DNA of 38,594 nucleotides, taken from contig SUTX01000020.1 in the NCBI GenBank assembly GCA_015152465.1, positions 1 to 38,594 on the forward strand, written 5' to 3'. Made by a program: the position numbers and the translations under genes. Every line of letters begins with the position of its first letter. Within the stretch, counting starts at the first letter, position 1. Shown in pieces: positions 1-7,799 of the stretch. This stretch comes from Cyanobacteria bacterium SIG31. Lineage in GTDB: Bacteria; Cyanobacteriota; Vampirovibrionia; Gastranaerophilales; Gastranaerophilaceae. A model generated the notes under the pieces. That model saw nothing but the letters and a program-made list of their open reading frames with translations, ran no database searches and was not told where the DNA came from.

Positions 1-43
1 CTGTTATTGACAACAAGCGCGCTTGTGATGCCGCCATTCCCAT
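1..43 (-). CDS. MGMAASQAR-family protein, N-terminal fragment (runs off window)
   Basis: Reading the minus strand from an ATG at 43 gives MGMAASQARLLSIT before the window ends. The first nine residues are identical to the start of the complete gene at 21344-22738, so this is a second member of the same family. An AAAGGA ribosome binding site lies 8 nt upstream of the ATG. Only 14 codons are visible, so length and domain content are unknown. The function of the family is not established; it has a coiled-coil start in the full-length paralog. The gene is divergent from the peptide-transport operon at 187. Confidence 0.75.
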   Translation of the reverse strand, partial: MGMAASQARLLSIT

Positions 44-119
44 GGTTTCTGTCCTTTGTTTGTCCCTTTGACATGGTTTACGGCTACTTTTGGACAAAAC
101 TTTAACGTTTTGTAGTAGA

Positions 120-128
120 TTGTTACAA
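120..128. promoter_or_regulatory. TTGTWACAA palindrome upstream of the peptide-uptake operon
   Basis: TTGTTACAA, about 60 bp upstream of the start codon at 187. The same 9-bp palindrome (central A or T) recurs at 4095, 4438, 9563 and 29375. It is a candidate protein-binding site; the binding factor is unknown. Confidence 0.4.
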
Positions 129-150
129 AACTTAATAAACAGTTATCTAC

Positions 151-179
151 TTACCAGTGATTAAATATTATGTTATTCT
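151..179 (+). promoter_or_regulatory. Putative promoter of the peptide ABC operon (leaderless geometry)
   Basis: A -35-like TTACCA (151-156), a 17-bp spacer and a -10 TATTCT (174-179) end 7 nt before the ATG at 187. Transcription would start at or next to the start codon. No Shine-Dalgarno sequence is visible. Confidence 0.45.
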
Positions 180-186
180 AATATTT

Positions 187-2025
187 ATGAAAAAAGTAAT
201 GTTATGGGCTATATTAATTATATTTATAGGGTTATGTCTAAAATCTTGTATGAAACAAGACATTCCTTATGAATACACAACTCAACAGGTTTTATCTGGC
301 GAGCATAGGCTTCAACCCCCTAACCGCAATAAAAATATTACAATTAACAATATAGATTTTTTGCAATCTCAAGCTCCTTTAGGAACTTTTGGCGGAGAGT
401 TAGTAATTTCCACAATCGGAGAGGGCCCAAAAACATTCAACCCTTGCAATACTAAAGATGCGACGTCTTCTACAATGGCCTCACTAATGTATGACGGATT
501 ATTAACAACTAATCCATATACCGGTGAAGTAGAACCATTATTAGCAAAATCTTTTAAAGTTAATAACAACGAATACGTCATTAAACTCAGGAAAGGCTTA
601 ACATGGACTGACGGAAAACCTATAACAGTAGATGATGTACTTTACACATACTGGGAAATTGTATTCAAAGGATTGGGGAACACTGCTACTCGTGATGCAA
701 TGATGATAGGAGGTAAGCTTCCTAAGCTCTATAAAATAGATGACTTTACAGTTAAATTTGTAACCCCAAAACCTTTTGCTCCATTTTTAAGACAGCTAAC
801 ATATCCAATAGTGCCAAAACATTATTTTAAGCCTTATTCCGATATGGGTGATGCCGAATTCAATGCTTTTCTCAGCCCTAACACTCCACCACAAGAAATT
901 GTCTCTAACGGTGCATTTAAGCTAAAGGAATATGTAGCAGCACAAAGAGTAGTTTTTGAAAGAAACCCTAACTATTACAAGATAAATCTAAAAAACGAAA
1001 AGCTTCCATATCTTGAAAAGCTAGTTTATTTAATAGTTGGTGATACAAATAATGAAATTTTAAAATTTGAAGCAAAAGAAATCGATGTATTATCTATTCG
1101 AGGAGCTAACGTTGCTAGATACAAGTTAAAGGAAGCTAATTCAGATTATAAAATACATAATCTAGGTCCAGACACTGGAACATTATTTTTGGTTATAAAT
1201 TTAAACAACAGAAAAGGTACAAATGGCGCTTGGAACGTAGAACCTAAAAAACAAAATTGGTTTAGGAATAAAGACTTCCGTAACGCAATAGCTTGGGCAA
1301 TTGACAGGAAATCAATTGTTCAAAATGTAGCTCACGGTGTAGCCGAACCTCTATATACAGCTGAAAGCTTAAACTCGATTTATCTAAATAAATCAATAAA
1401 AGGGCATCCCACCGATTTAAACAAATCTAAAGAGTTTCTTAGCAAGGCTGGTTTTATATTAAAAAACAACGAATTATACGATAAGGCAAACAACCGTGTT
1501 GAGTTTGATTTATACACAAACGCTGGCGTCCTTGAAAGAGAAGCAATCGGTGTAATGATAAAACAAGATTTAGAAGAACTTGGAATGAAAGTTAATTTTA
1601 AACCTATTGAATTTAATTCTTTAGTCAATAAGTTATCAAACACCAATAATTGGGATATGGCAATAATGGGGCTTACAGGATCTCCACTAGAACCCCACGA
1701 TGGTAAAAATGTTTGGAAATCCAACGGGCCATTGCATCTTTTTAACCAAAGACCACAAAACTATAAAATTGATGATAGATTTGATTGGGAAAAAGAAATT
1801 GATAAAATATTTGAAACCGGAGCTTTAAAACTTTCTTATAAAGAACGTAAGCCCCTGTATGACAGATATCAGGAAATCATCTATGAACAGAACCCTATAA
1901 TCTATCTTTATTCACCTACCAGAATAATTGCAATAAGAAAAATTTTCGGAAATATATTTCCTTCTTCACTAAGCGGTGTAGTCCATAATCTAGATGAAAT
2001 CTTTTTAAATAAAGGAGACAACTAA
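187..2025 (+). CDS. Oligopeptide/dipeptide ABC transporter substrate-binding protein (SBP_bac_5)
   Basis: A 612-residue protein of the family-5 extracellular solute-binding proteins, which capture oligopeptides in the periplasm and hand them to an OppBC/DppBC permease. The N-terminus has two lysines, a hydrophobic stretch and LKSC at about residue 21, a plausible though imperfect lipobox (Lys at -2), so it is probably a lipoprotein. Family patterns visible include GPKTFNP, the LMYDGLLT stretch, LRKGLTWTDGKPITVDDV and a long C-terminal lobe ending near YLYSPTRI. An in-frame GTG at 157 would add ten hydrophobic residues; I prefer the ATG at 187 because of the signal-peptide layout and the -10 box just upstream. 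Two permease genes follow directly, but no ATPase gene. The substrate is inferred from the family only. Confidence 0.9.
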   Translation: MKKVMLWAILIIFIGLCLKSCMKQDIPYEYTTQQVLSGEHRLQPPNRNKNITINNIDFLQSQAPLGTFGGELVISTIGEGPKTFNPCNTKDATSSTMASLMYDGLLTTNPYTGEVEPLLAKSFKVNNNEYVIKLRKGLTWTDGKPITVDDVLYTYWEIVFKGLGNTATRDAMMIGGKLPKLYKIDDFTVKFVTPKPFAPFLRQLTYPIVPKHYFKPYSDMGDAEFNAFLSPNTPPQEIVSNGAFKLKEYVAAQRVVFERNPNYYKINLKNEKLPYLEKLVYLIVGDTNNEILKFEAKEIDVLSIRGANVARYKLKEANSDYKIHNLGPDTGTLFLVINLNNRKGTNGAWNVEPKKQNWFRNKDFRNAIAWAIDRKSIVQNVAHGVAEPLYTAESLNSIYLNKSIKGHPTDLNKSKEFLSKAGFILKNNELYDKANNRVEFDLYTNAGVLEREAIGVMIKQDLEELGMKVNFKPIEFNSLVNKLSNTNNWDMAIMGLTGSPLEPHDGKNVWKSNGPLHLFNQRPQNYKIDDRFDWEKEIDKIFETGALKLSYKERKPLYDRYQEIIYEQNPIIYLYSPTRIIAIRKIFGNIFPSSLSGVVHNLDEIFLNKGDN

Positions 2026-2026
2026 T

Positions 2027-3001
2027 ATGGAATATTTACGCTATATAAGTAAAAGAGCCTTGCAGACAATTCCACTATTAATAATTGTTTCCTTACTAAG
2101 CTTTTTCATAATCAGATTATCACCAATCGATCCTATAGCTGAGTTAAGACTTAATCCGTCAATTTCACAAGAAACACTCGATAAAGAAATAAAAAGGCTT
2201 AATTTAGATAAACCTATTGGAATCCAATACATTTCTTGGGCGAAATCCTTTATAAAAGGAGATTTGGGATACACATCTGCAGGAGAAAAAGTTTCTACCA
2301 AGCTTAAGGAACGAATACCAAACACATTAATTTTAACCCTTGTTGTCATATTTATGACATGGTCGGTTGGAATACCGCTAGGAATACTGTCTGCAATAAA
2401 AAAAGAATCCGCTTTAGACCGACTACTAACGGTTCTTGCCAGTATAGGCATGGCAATACCATCATTCTTTCTTGCAATACTTTTATTAATTTTTGCTGTT
2501 AGAACAGGGTTTTTTCCTGTTGGCGGATTAACAAGCTACAATTTCAATGACATGGATATATTCTCAAAATTTTTTGATATCGCCAAGCATATATTTTTAC
2601 CAGCAACTGTACTGTTTACTATTTCATTATCTGGGTTACAACGCCAAATGAGAGCAAACATGCTTGAGGTATTAGATTCTGATTATATTAAGTTCGCAAG
2701 AGCTAAAGGATTAAGCGAAAGTAAAGTCATTTTTAAACATGCTTTGAGAAATGCTATAAATCCTATGATAACATTACTTGGTTTTGAATTTGCAGGATTA
2801 TTGAGCGGTGCTGCACTAACTGAATATGTTTTTCAATATCCAGGTCTAGGCAGACTAATATTGGAAGCCGTTATGAAGTCTGACATTAATCTCGTAATGG
2901 CGTCACTAATGATGGGAACCATAATGCTAATCGCAGGGAATTTAATAGCTGACATTTTATTAATGATTACAGATCCAAGACTAAGGCGGGGAGAAAAATA
3001 A
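2027..3001 (+). CDS. Peptide ABC transporter permease, OppB/DppB type
   Basis: A 324-residue inner-membrane permease subunit. A first membrane helix lies at about residues 12-30, followed by a periplasmic segment and further helices from about residue 100. The conserved cytoplasmic loop FARAKG...KHALRNAINP (residues 223-246) docks the ATPase. Length and topology fit the OppB/DppB family. It starts one base after the stop of the binding-protein gene, with AAAGGAG as ribosome binding site, and abuts the second permease gene, so the three form one operon. No oppD or oppF follows. The ATPases must be encoded elsewhere or shared with another transporter. Confidence 0.92.
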   Translation: MEYLRYISKRALQTIPLLIIVSLLSFFIIRLSPIDPIAELRLNPSISQETLDKEIKRLNLDKPIGIQYISWAKSFIKGDLGYTSAGEKVSTKLKERIPNTLILTLVVIFMTWSVGIPLGILSAIKKESALDRLLTVLASIGMAIPSFFLAILLLIFAVRTGFFPVGGLTSYNFNDMDIFSKFFDIAKHIFLPATVLFTISLSGLQRQMRANMLEVLDSDYIKFARAKGLSESKVIFKHALRNAINPMITLLGFEFAGLLSGAALTEYVFQYPGLGRLILEAVMKSDINLVMASLMMGTIMLIAGNLIADILLMITDPRLRRGEK

Positions 3002-4066
3002 GTGAATATCATAAGAAAAATACTAAAAGATAAATTTGCAAAGGTAGCGTTTTTCGTACTGTTGTTTCTTTACATAGTGATTCTCCTAGCTGACTTTATA
3101 GCTCCTTATAGCAAATATTACTCAAATAGAGACTTGTCTTATGCACCACCTAGCAAAATTTATACAATTACAACAGACGGAAAAATAAGCTTTCCTTATA
3201 CTTATAACTATATAAGGGAGTTTGAACCTACACTAATGCAAACAATATATAAACAAGACCGAAGCCAAAAACACTACATAAAACTATTTGTTAAAGGCGA
3301 AACATATAAAATACTAGGCTTTATTCCTTGTAATATACACCTTTTTGGCACTAGCGATAACGGACAAATTTATCTATTAGGTACAGATATAAATGGGCGT
3401 GATGTATTCTCAAGATTATTATTTGGCGGTAGAATTTCTATGACTATTGGCTTTTTGTCGCTATTCATAGTTTTTCCAATAGGCTTACTTTATGGCGGTG
3501 TTTCTGGTTATTTTGGTGGATTAATTGATACCATGATGATGAGATTTGCCGAAGCTATAATGGCAATTCCAAGTTTTTACCTGTTAATAATACTAGCTGC
3601 AATTCTTCCATCTGGAATGACAAGCATACAAAGGTTTTGCCTCATCGTCGTAATACTTGCGCTTATTGGTTGGGCTGGCTTTGCCCGTGTAGTGAGAGGA
3701 ATGGTTTTATCTATCAAAAATGAAGATTTTATTTCTTCTGCTAAAACAATCGGAGCATCAAATATAAGGATTATCCTAAGACACATTTTGCCTCAAACAA
3801 CAAGCTATGTAATAATAGCAATGACATTATCGGTACCGTCATATATTTTAGCAGAATCTGGCCTAAGTTTTTTAGGTCTTGGGATTCAGCAACCAGATGC
3901 AAGCTGGGGGAATATGCTCAAAGAAGCTCAAGAATTCACTAATATTCTTTACAGACCTTGGCTTTTAGCACCAGGTGGGCTAATATTTATAGCTGTTTTA
4001 GCTTTTAACCTACTTGGAGACGCAGTAAGAGACTTTCTAGATCCAAAAAGCAAAATCAAAGGATAA
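3002..4066 (+). CDS. Peptide ABC transporter permease, OppC/DppC type
   Basis: A 354-residue partner of the OppB-like permease. It has an N-terminal helix (about residues 15-33), then a long extracytoplasmic stretch of about 100 residues, then LLGTDINGRDVFSRLLFGGR, the typical OppC entry into the transport core. The ATPase-docking loop is SAKTIGASNIRIILRHILPQ. GTG is the start codon and lies immediately after the preceding TAA; GGGGAG upstream serves as ribosome binding site. The extracytoplasmic stretch between the first helix and the core is longer than in typical OppC proteins, a feature shared with some large OppC variants. It is the last gene of the operon; about 100 bp of AT-rich DNA follows. 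Confidence 0.9.
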   Translation: MNIIRKILKDKFAKVAFFVLLFLYIVILLADFIAPYSKYYSNRDLSYAPPSKIYTITTDGKISFPYTYNYIREFEPTLMQTIYKQDRSQKHYIKLFVKGETYKILGFIPCNIHLFGTSDNGQIYLLGTDINGRDVFSRLLFGGRISMTIGFLSLFIVFPIGLLYGGVSGYFGGLIDTMMMRFAEAIMAIPSFYLLIILAAILPSGMTSIQRFCLIVVILALIGWAGFARVVRGMVLSIKNEDFISSAKTIGASNIRIILRHILPQTTSYVIIAMTLSVPSYILAESGLSFLGLGIQQPDASWGNMLKEAQEFTNILYRPWLLAPGGLIFIAVLAFNLLGDAVRDFLDPKSKIKG

Positions 4067-4094
4067 AATTTTTATCTACGATAATATTAAGATT

Positions 4095-4103
4095 TTGTTA
4101 CAA
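4095..4103. promoter_or_regulatory. TTGTWACAA palindrome
   Basis: TTGTTACAA about 70 bp upstream of the small gene at 4171. It is one of five perfect intergenic copies of this motif in the window. Confidence 0.4.
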
Positions 4104-4134
4104 ATAAAAACAAAATTATCCACTAAAAGATTGA

Positions 4135-4163
4135 TTGAAAATCAAGTCAAAAAGGGGTATTCT
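4135..4163 (+). promoter_or_regulatory. Putative sigma-70-type promoter, leaderless geometry
   Basis: TTGAAA (4135-4140), a 17-bp spacer and TATTCT (4158-4163), with 7 nt between the -10 box and the ATG at 4171. This is the same spacing as at 187, 29325 and 30238. Confidence 0.55.
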
Positions 4164-4170
4164 AAAATAG

Positions 4171-4404
4171 ATGGACAATAAACAACTATTAAAAAAACGT
4201 ATAGAACAGATTGAGTTACAAATCAAGAGACTTTCTCAAAGCACTTCAAGCAATGAAGTTAGTGAGAGTTTGCATAATTCTTTAATCTTGCAAAAAGCTA
4301 TATTAAAAAAAGATTTGGAAAACTTAAATAAGAATCCGCTTGTTGAAAAAATAAAAAAAATCATGCCTCATCAAGAAAAACTAATTTGCGATTATTTTAA
4401 CTAA
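4171..4404 (+). CDS. Small hypothetical coiled-coil protein
   Basis: A 77-residue, Lys- and Glu-rich, probably cytoplasmic protein. Residues 3-22 and 38-55 have heptad-like Leu/Ile spacing consistent with two short helices forming a coiled coil. It has no signal peptide and no recognised domain. A well-formed promoter lies directly upstream and a separate gene follows after 53 bp, so it is probably transcribed alone or with the transketolase-like gene. The function is unknown. The support for it being real is the promoter and the clean helical composition. Confidence 0.6.
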   Translation: MDNKQLLKKRIEQIELQIKRLSQSTSSNEVSESLHNSLILQKAILKKDLENLNKNPLVEKIKKIMPHQEKLICDYFN

Positions 4405-4437
4405 AAAATTCCCCCTTTTTTTTAATTTATGTTATAA

Positions 4438-4446
4438 TTGTAACAA
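4438..4446. promoter_or_regulatory. TTGTWACAA palindrome between -10 box and ribosome binding site
   Basis: TTGTAACAA overlaps the end of a TATAAT box (4433-4438) and lies 11 bp before the ATG at 4458. In this position a bound protein could block the promoter, unlike the copies lying about 60 bp upstream of other genes. Confidence 0.35.
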
Positions 4447-4457
4447 CGGGGGATTTA

Positions 4458-5423
4458 ATGCATACAGTAGATTATGAGAATAAGAAATCAATAAGAGAAG
4501 CTTTTGGAAAAGCATTGGTTGATATTGGAAAGTCTAATAACAATGTTGTTGTTTTAGATTCTGATTTGTCTTGTTCTACACAAACTAAATTCTTTGCAAA
4601 AGAATTTCCAGAACGATTTTTTAATTGCGGAATCGCAGAACAAAACATGATAACAACAGCTGCTGGTTTAGCTTTAACCGGCAAGATTCCATTCGCTGCA
4701 ACTTTTGCCGTTTTTGCGACAGGAAGAACTTATGATCAAATAAGATCATCTGTCTGCTATCAAAAAGCAAATGTTAAAATAATCGGCACACATGGCGGTA
4801 TTACTGTGGGAGAAGACGGTGCTACTCACCAAGCACTAGAAGATATATCGCTAATGAAAGGACTTCCAAACATGACCGTCATAGTACCTGCTGATTGTAA
4901 CGAGTGTGCTCAAGCGGTTGAATATGCAGCTAAGGTTAATGGCCCAGTCTATATTCGTATACCAAGAAACAATTTGCCAGATATATATCCAACGGAATAC
5001 AAATTTAATCCAAATAAAGCTGTATTATTAAGAGAAGGTGATGATGTAACAATCGTTTCTAATGGAGATGTTTTAGTTGAAGCCTTTAATGCCACTGAAA
5101 TATTACACAAAAACGGTATTAATGCTGAACTTATCAGCTTACCTGTTGTTAAACCTATCGACATTGAAACTGTAATTAAAAGTGCACAAAAAACAAAATT
5201 TGTTATCACCATTGAAAATCATTCAATAAATGGCGGAATTGGTTCTGCTGTTTGCGAGATACTGTCAGAAAACTTACCTACAAGAGTTTTAAGAATCGGA
5301 GTAAATGACACTTTCGGACAGAGCGGGACTCCAAAAGATTTATTAAAGCATTATAAATTAGATGCTGAAAGTATTGTAAATAGGATAATGGAAAATTATG
5401 ATTCAATTAAGGTCTGTCACTAA
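4458..5423 (+). CDS. Transketolase C-terminal half (split transketolase subunit)
   Basis: A 321-residue protein matching the pyrimidine-binding and C-terminal domains of transketolase. It carries the thiamine-diphosphate activating glutamate in FNCGIAEQNM (Glu61), then GITVGEDGATHQ and the C-terminal domain from about residue 190. In split transketolases a second subunit of about 270-280 residues carries the diphosphate- and metal-binding GDG domain. That partner is not adjacent: the upstream gene is an unrelated 77-residue protein. The enzyme would move two-carbon ketol units in the pentose phosphate pathway. A GGGGG-rich ribosome binding site precedes the ATG. The 3' end overlaps ftsE by 26 bp, so it is co-transcribed with the cell-division genes. 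Confidence 0.88.
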   Translation: MHTVDYENKKSIREAFGKALVDIGKSNNNVVVLDSDLSCSTQTKFFAKEFPERFFNCGIAEQNMITTAAGLALTGKIPFAATFAVFATGRTYDQIRSSVCYQKANVKIIGTHGGITVGEDGATHQALEDISLMKGLPNMTVIVPADCNECAQAVEYAAKVNGPVYIRIPRNNLPDIYPTEYKFNPNKAVLLREGDDVTIVSNGDVLVEAFNATEILHKNGINAELISLPVVKPIDIETVIKSAQKTKFVITIENHSINGGIGSAVCEILSENLPTRVLRIGVNDTFGQSGTPKDLLKHYKLDAESIVNRIMENYDSIKVCH

Positions 5424-6075
5424 ACGTTATAAAAATAACTATGCTTTAAAAAATATTAATCTTGATATATTATCAGGAGAGTTTGTTTTTATTACAGGGG
5501 CTTCAGGGGCTGGTAAATCAACATTAATGAAGATGTTATATAAAGAAGAAACACCTACTACTGGAACAGTTTTAATTGGCGGGATTAATATTGCTAATTT
5601 ACCTTCCGACAAAGTTCCAAACTTAAGAAGATGCATGGGAATTGTATTCCAAGACTATAAGCTCTTGCAGAATCAAACGGTATACGACAACATTTCTTAC
5701 GTTATCAGGACATTAGGTATAAGCTCATCAGACATAAAAACAAGAGTTACAGGGGCATTAAAAGTTGTTGGTCTTTTAGATAAAGCTCATGCAAAACCTT
5801 CAGAATTATCTGGTGGGGAGCAGCAAAGAGTAAGCATTGCAAGAGCTCTTGTAAATGGACCACCACTTTTAATTGCAGATGAACCTACTGGTAACCTAGA
5901 TCCTAAAAACTCTTTAGAAGTTATGCAAATACTAGAACAAATTAACCAAAGAGGAATTACTGTAATCGTATCGACACACGATTACACATTAGTAGATCGT
6001 TTCAGAAAAAGAGTTCTCACTCTAGAAAATGGTGAAATCATAAGAGATATACAGGCAGGTACTTATGGACAATAG
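5398..6075 (+). CDS. ftsE: Cell division ATP-binding protein FtsE
   Basis: A 225-residue ABC ATPase with all expected motifs: Walker A GASGAGKST (34-42), Q-loop Gln85, signature LSGGEQQR (137-144), Walker B with LLIADEPTGNLDP (157-169) and the switch His194. The N-terminus MIQLRSVTKRY is typical of FtsE, and ftsX follows with an 11-bp overlap. FtsEX uses ATP hydrolysis to control peptidoglycan hydrolases at the division septum. The start lies inside the end of the transketolase-like gene, suggesting translational coupling. Confidence 0.95.
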   Translation: MIQLRSVTKRYKNNYALKNINLDILSGEFVFITGASGAGKSTLMKMLYKEETPTTGTVLIGGINIANLPSDKVPNLRRCMGIVFQDYKLLQNQTVYDNISYVIRTLGISSSDIKTRVTGALKVVGLLDKAHAKPSELSGGEQQRVSIARALVNGPPLLIADEPTGNLDPKNSLEVMQILEQINQRGITVIVSTHDYTLVDRFRKRVLTLENGEIIRDIQAGTYGQ

Positions 6076-6976
6076 CAGGCATCAATTAAAAAAACAAGTG
6101 AAGAAACATATTCCTAAGGACTGGCTCTGTGAATTAAGAATCGCTTATAGAATCCTTATGGAAGCAGTTAATGATATTAAAAGAACAGGAATTATAAACC
6201 TTGTTATTATAACAACAATGGCAGCAATTTTAACCATTTTTGGTATATTGTTTAGATTTACAATTTCACTTTCAACATTTGCTGGTGAACTAGGTAATGT
6301 TTTAGAGATTTCTGTATACTTAAGACAAGATGCAAATTCGGGCATAATAAAAGATAGAGTACGCGAAATTAAGCATGTAAAAAGCGTTCGTCTTATCCCA
6401 AAAGCAGAGTCATGGGATGGTTTAAGGAAAGAACTAGGACTTCAAAACGACATGGCAAATCCTTTGCCTGATACCTTAAGAGTTAGAGTTGATAAACCAG
6501 AAAATATAACCGATGTATTTAATCAAATAAAATCAGTTTCTGGCGTTGAAGATATGGGCTACGCAAAAGAACTTGCAAAAAAAATACAGTTCTTAACAAA
6601 TATAGTTAACACAACAATGGTTTTTGTAGTGATAATATCTGCAGCACTAACAATTACAATTATAAACAACACTATACAACTCGTAATTCAATCCAGAAAA
6701 GAAGAAATTGAAATAATGCGACTAATGGGGGTTTCTAACTGGTATATAAAAACACCGTTAGTTATGCAAGGCGCATTTTATGGTTTTGTAGCATCCATAA
6801 TTGCTGTACTTCCACTAAACTGGATTCAAGGATTATTGCTTAACATTCATAAATTTTTCTTGATTCCTGCGCCTGCTTATGCACAAAATATAGTTATAAT
6901 ATCATTACTCCTAATCGGAACTGCTTTTGGGGCTAGTGGTAGCTTATTATCAATAAAAAAACACTTGCAAGTATAG
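6065..6976 (+). CDS. ftsX: Cell division protein FtsX
   Basis: A 303-residue membrane protein of the FtsX/MacB-type permease family. It has a cytoplasmic N-terminus, a first helix at about residues 41-68, and an extracytoplasmic domain (about 70-175) with the FtsX-like phrases LEISVYLRQDA and GVEDMGYAKE. Three more helices follow from about residue 180. Between helices 2 and 3 is the conserved IQLVIQSRKEEIEIMRLMGV segment that contacts FtsE. It transmits FtsE ATPase activity across the membrane to activate septal murein hydrolases. It overlaps ftsE by 11 bp and is followed by the HDOD gene 13 bp downstream. Confidence 0.95.
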   Translation: MDNSRHQLKKQVKKHIPKDWLCELRIAYRILMEAVNDIKRTGIINLVIITTMAAILTIFGILFRFTISLSTFAGELGNVLEISVYLRQDANSGIIKDRVREIKHVKSVRLIPKAESWDGLRKELGLQNDMANPLPDTLRVRVDKPENITDVFNQIKSVSGVEDMGYAKELAKKIQFLTNIVNTTMVFVVIISAALTITIINNTIQLVIQSRKEEIEIMRLMGVSNWYIKTPLVMQGAFYGFVASIIAVLPLNWIQGLLLNIHKFFLIPAPAYAQNIVIISLLLIGTAFGASGSLLSIKKHLQV

Positions 6977-6989
6977 AATGAGGTAAAAT

Positions 6990-7787
6990 ATGGACAAGAC
7001 AATTGAGCTAGTAAATGCAATCAAAGACATTCAAGCAATGCCTAGTGTTATAGTTAGAGTATTAAACGTAATGAAAAAACCTACTGTTAGTATGAAAGAG
7101 CTTGGTGATATCGTGATGTATGACCAGTCACTTACAATTAAAATACTAGCACTTGTAAACTCTGCGTATTACGGTTTTTCTCAACAGATTAGTTCAATCA
7201 GCATTGCTCTTTCTTTACTTGGAATGGTTAAGGTTAAAAACATTATTGTTGCAGTAGCAATGAAGCCAATGATGTCTAATGCTGGCGATAAGGAACTTTG
7301 GAAACATTCTATTAGAGTTGCAGCCGGTTGTGAATACCTTGCTAAATTAACTAAAATAATGGACTCAGATGAAGCTTTTATTGCAGGATTTATACATGAC
7401 GTTGGTAAAATTGTTTTACACATGACTGATCCTAAACTCTACAATAAAGTTATAGATGCAACTAACGATGGTGCAGATATTTTAGATGTAGAACGTAAGT
7501 ATTTCGACTCAGATCACGTTAAAACAGGTTCATTACTTGCTAAAAGATGGCAATTACCTATATTATTAGCAAATATAATTTCATATCACCACAATCCAAG
7601 CTTATCTTCAATCCCTGTTCCTTGTAACTTAGTTTGTGCGGTTGATAAATTAATGCAAGAAAATTTCAACCCTAATTTACTAGATAAAGACTTTATGAAA
7701 ACTTTGGGTATTGATTTAGATGATATTGAAGATTTAAGGCAAGCTATAAGACAAAAAGCTGATCTTCTTATCTCTGAATTAACATAA
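6990..7787 (+). CDS. HDOD domain signalling protein
   Basis: A 265-residue protein consisting of little more than one HDOD domain (about residues 12-210), with MPSVIVRVL, SAYYGFSQQISSISIALSLLG and a retained His136-Asp137 in FIHDVGKIV. HDOD proteins are usually regulatory and often do not hydrolyse cyclic nucleotides even though they resemble HD phosphohydrolases. An AGGT-type ribosome binding site lies before the ATG. It is placed between ftsX and a gene for a degenerate receiver/GGDEF protein, apparently in one operon, which suggests a role in division- or envelope-related signalling. That role is inferred from context. Confidence 0.85.
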   Translation: MDKTIELVNAIKDIQAMPSVIVRVLNVMKKPTVSMKELGDIVMYDQSLTIKILALVNSAYYGFSQQISSISIALSLLGMVKVKNIIVAVAMKPMMSNAGDKELWKHSIRVAAGCEYLAKLTKIMDSDEAFIAGFIHDVGKIVLHMTDPKLYNKVIDATNDGADILDVERKYFDSDHVKTGSLLAKRWQLPILLANIISYHHNPSLSSIPVPCNLVCAVDKLMQENFNPNLLDKDFMKTLGIDLDDIEDLRQAIRQKADLLISELT

Positions 7788-7799
7788 TTAGGGTGACTC

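Noticed and set aside
1380..1724. Minus-strand 114-codon frame antisense to the binding-protein gene
   Set aside because: A shadow of the coding strand; no signals on the minus strand.
4400..4455. CCCCC and GGGGG stretches flanking the transketolase start as a riboswitch-like hairpin
   Set aside because: Only six base pairs, and the left arm lies upstream of the likely -10 box, so it would not be in the transcript.
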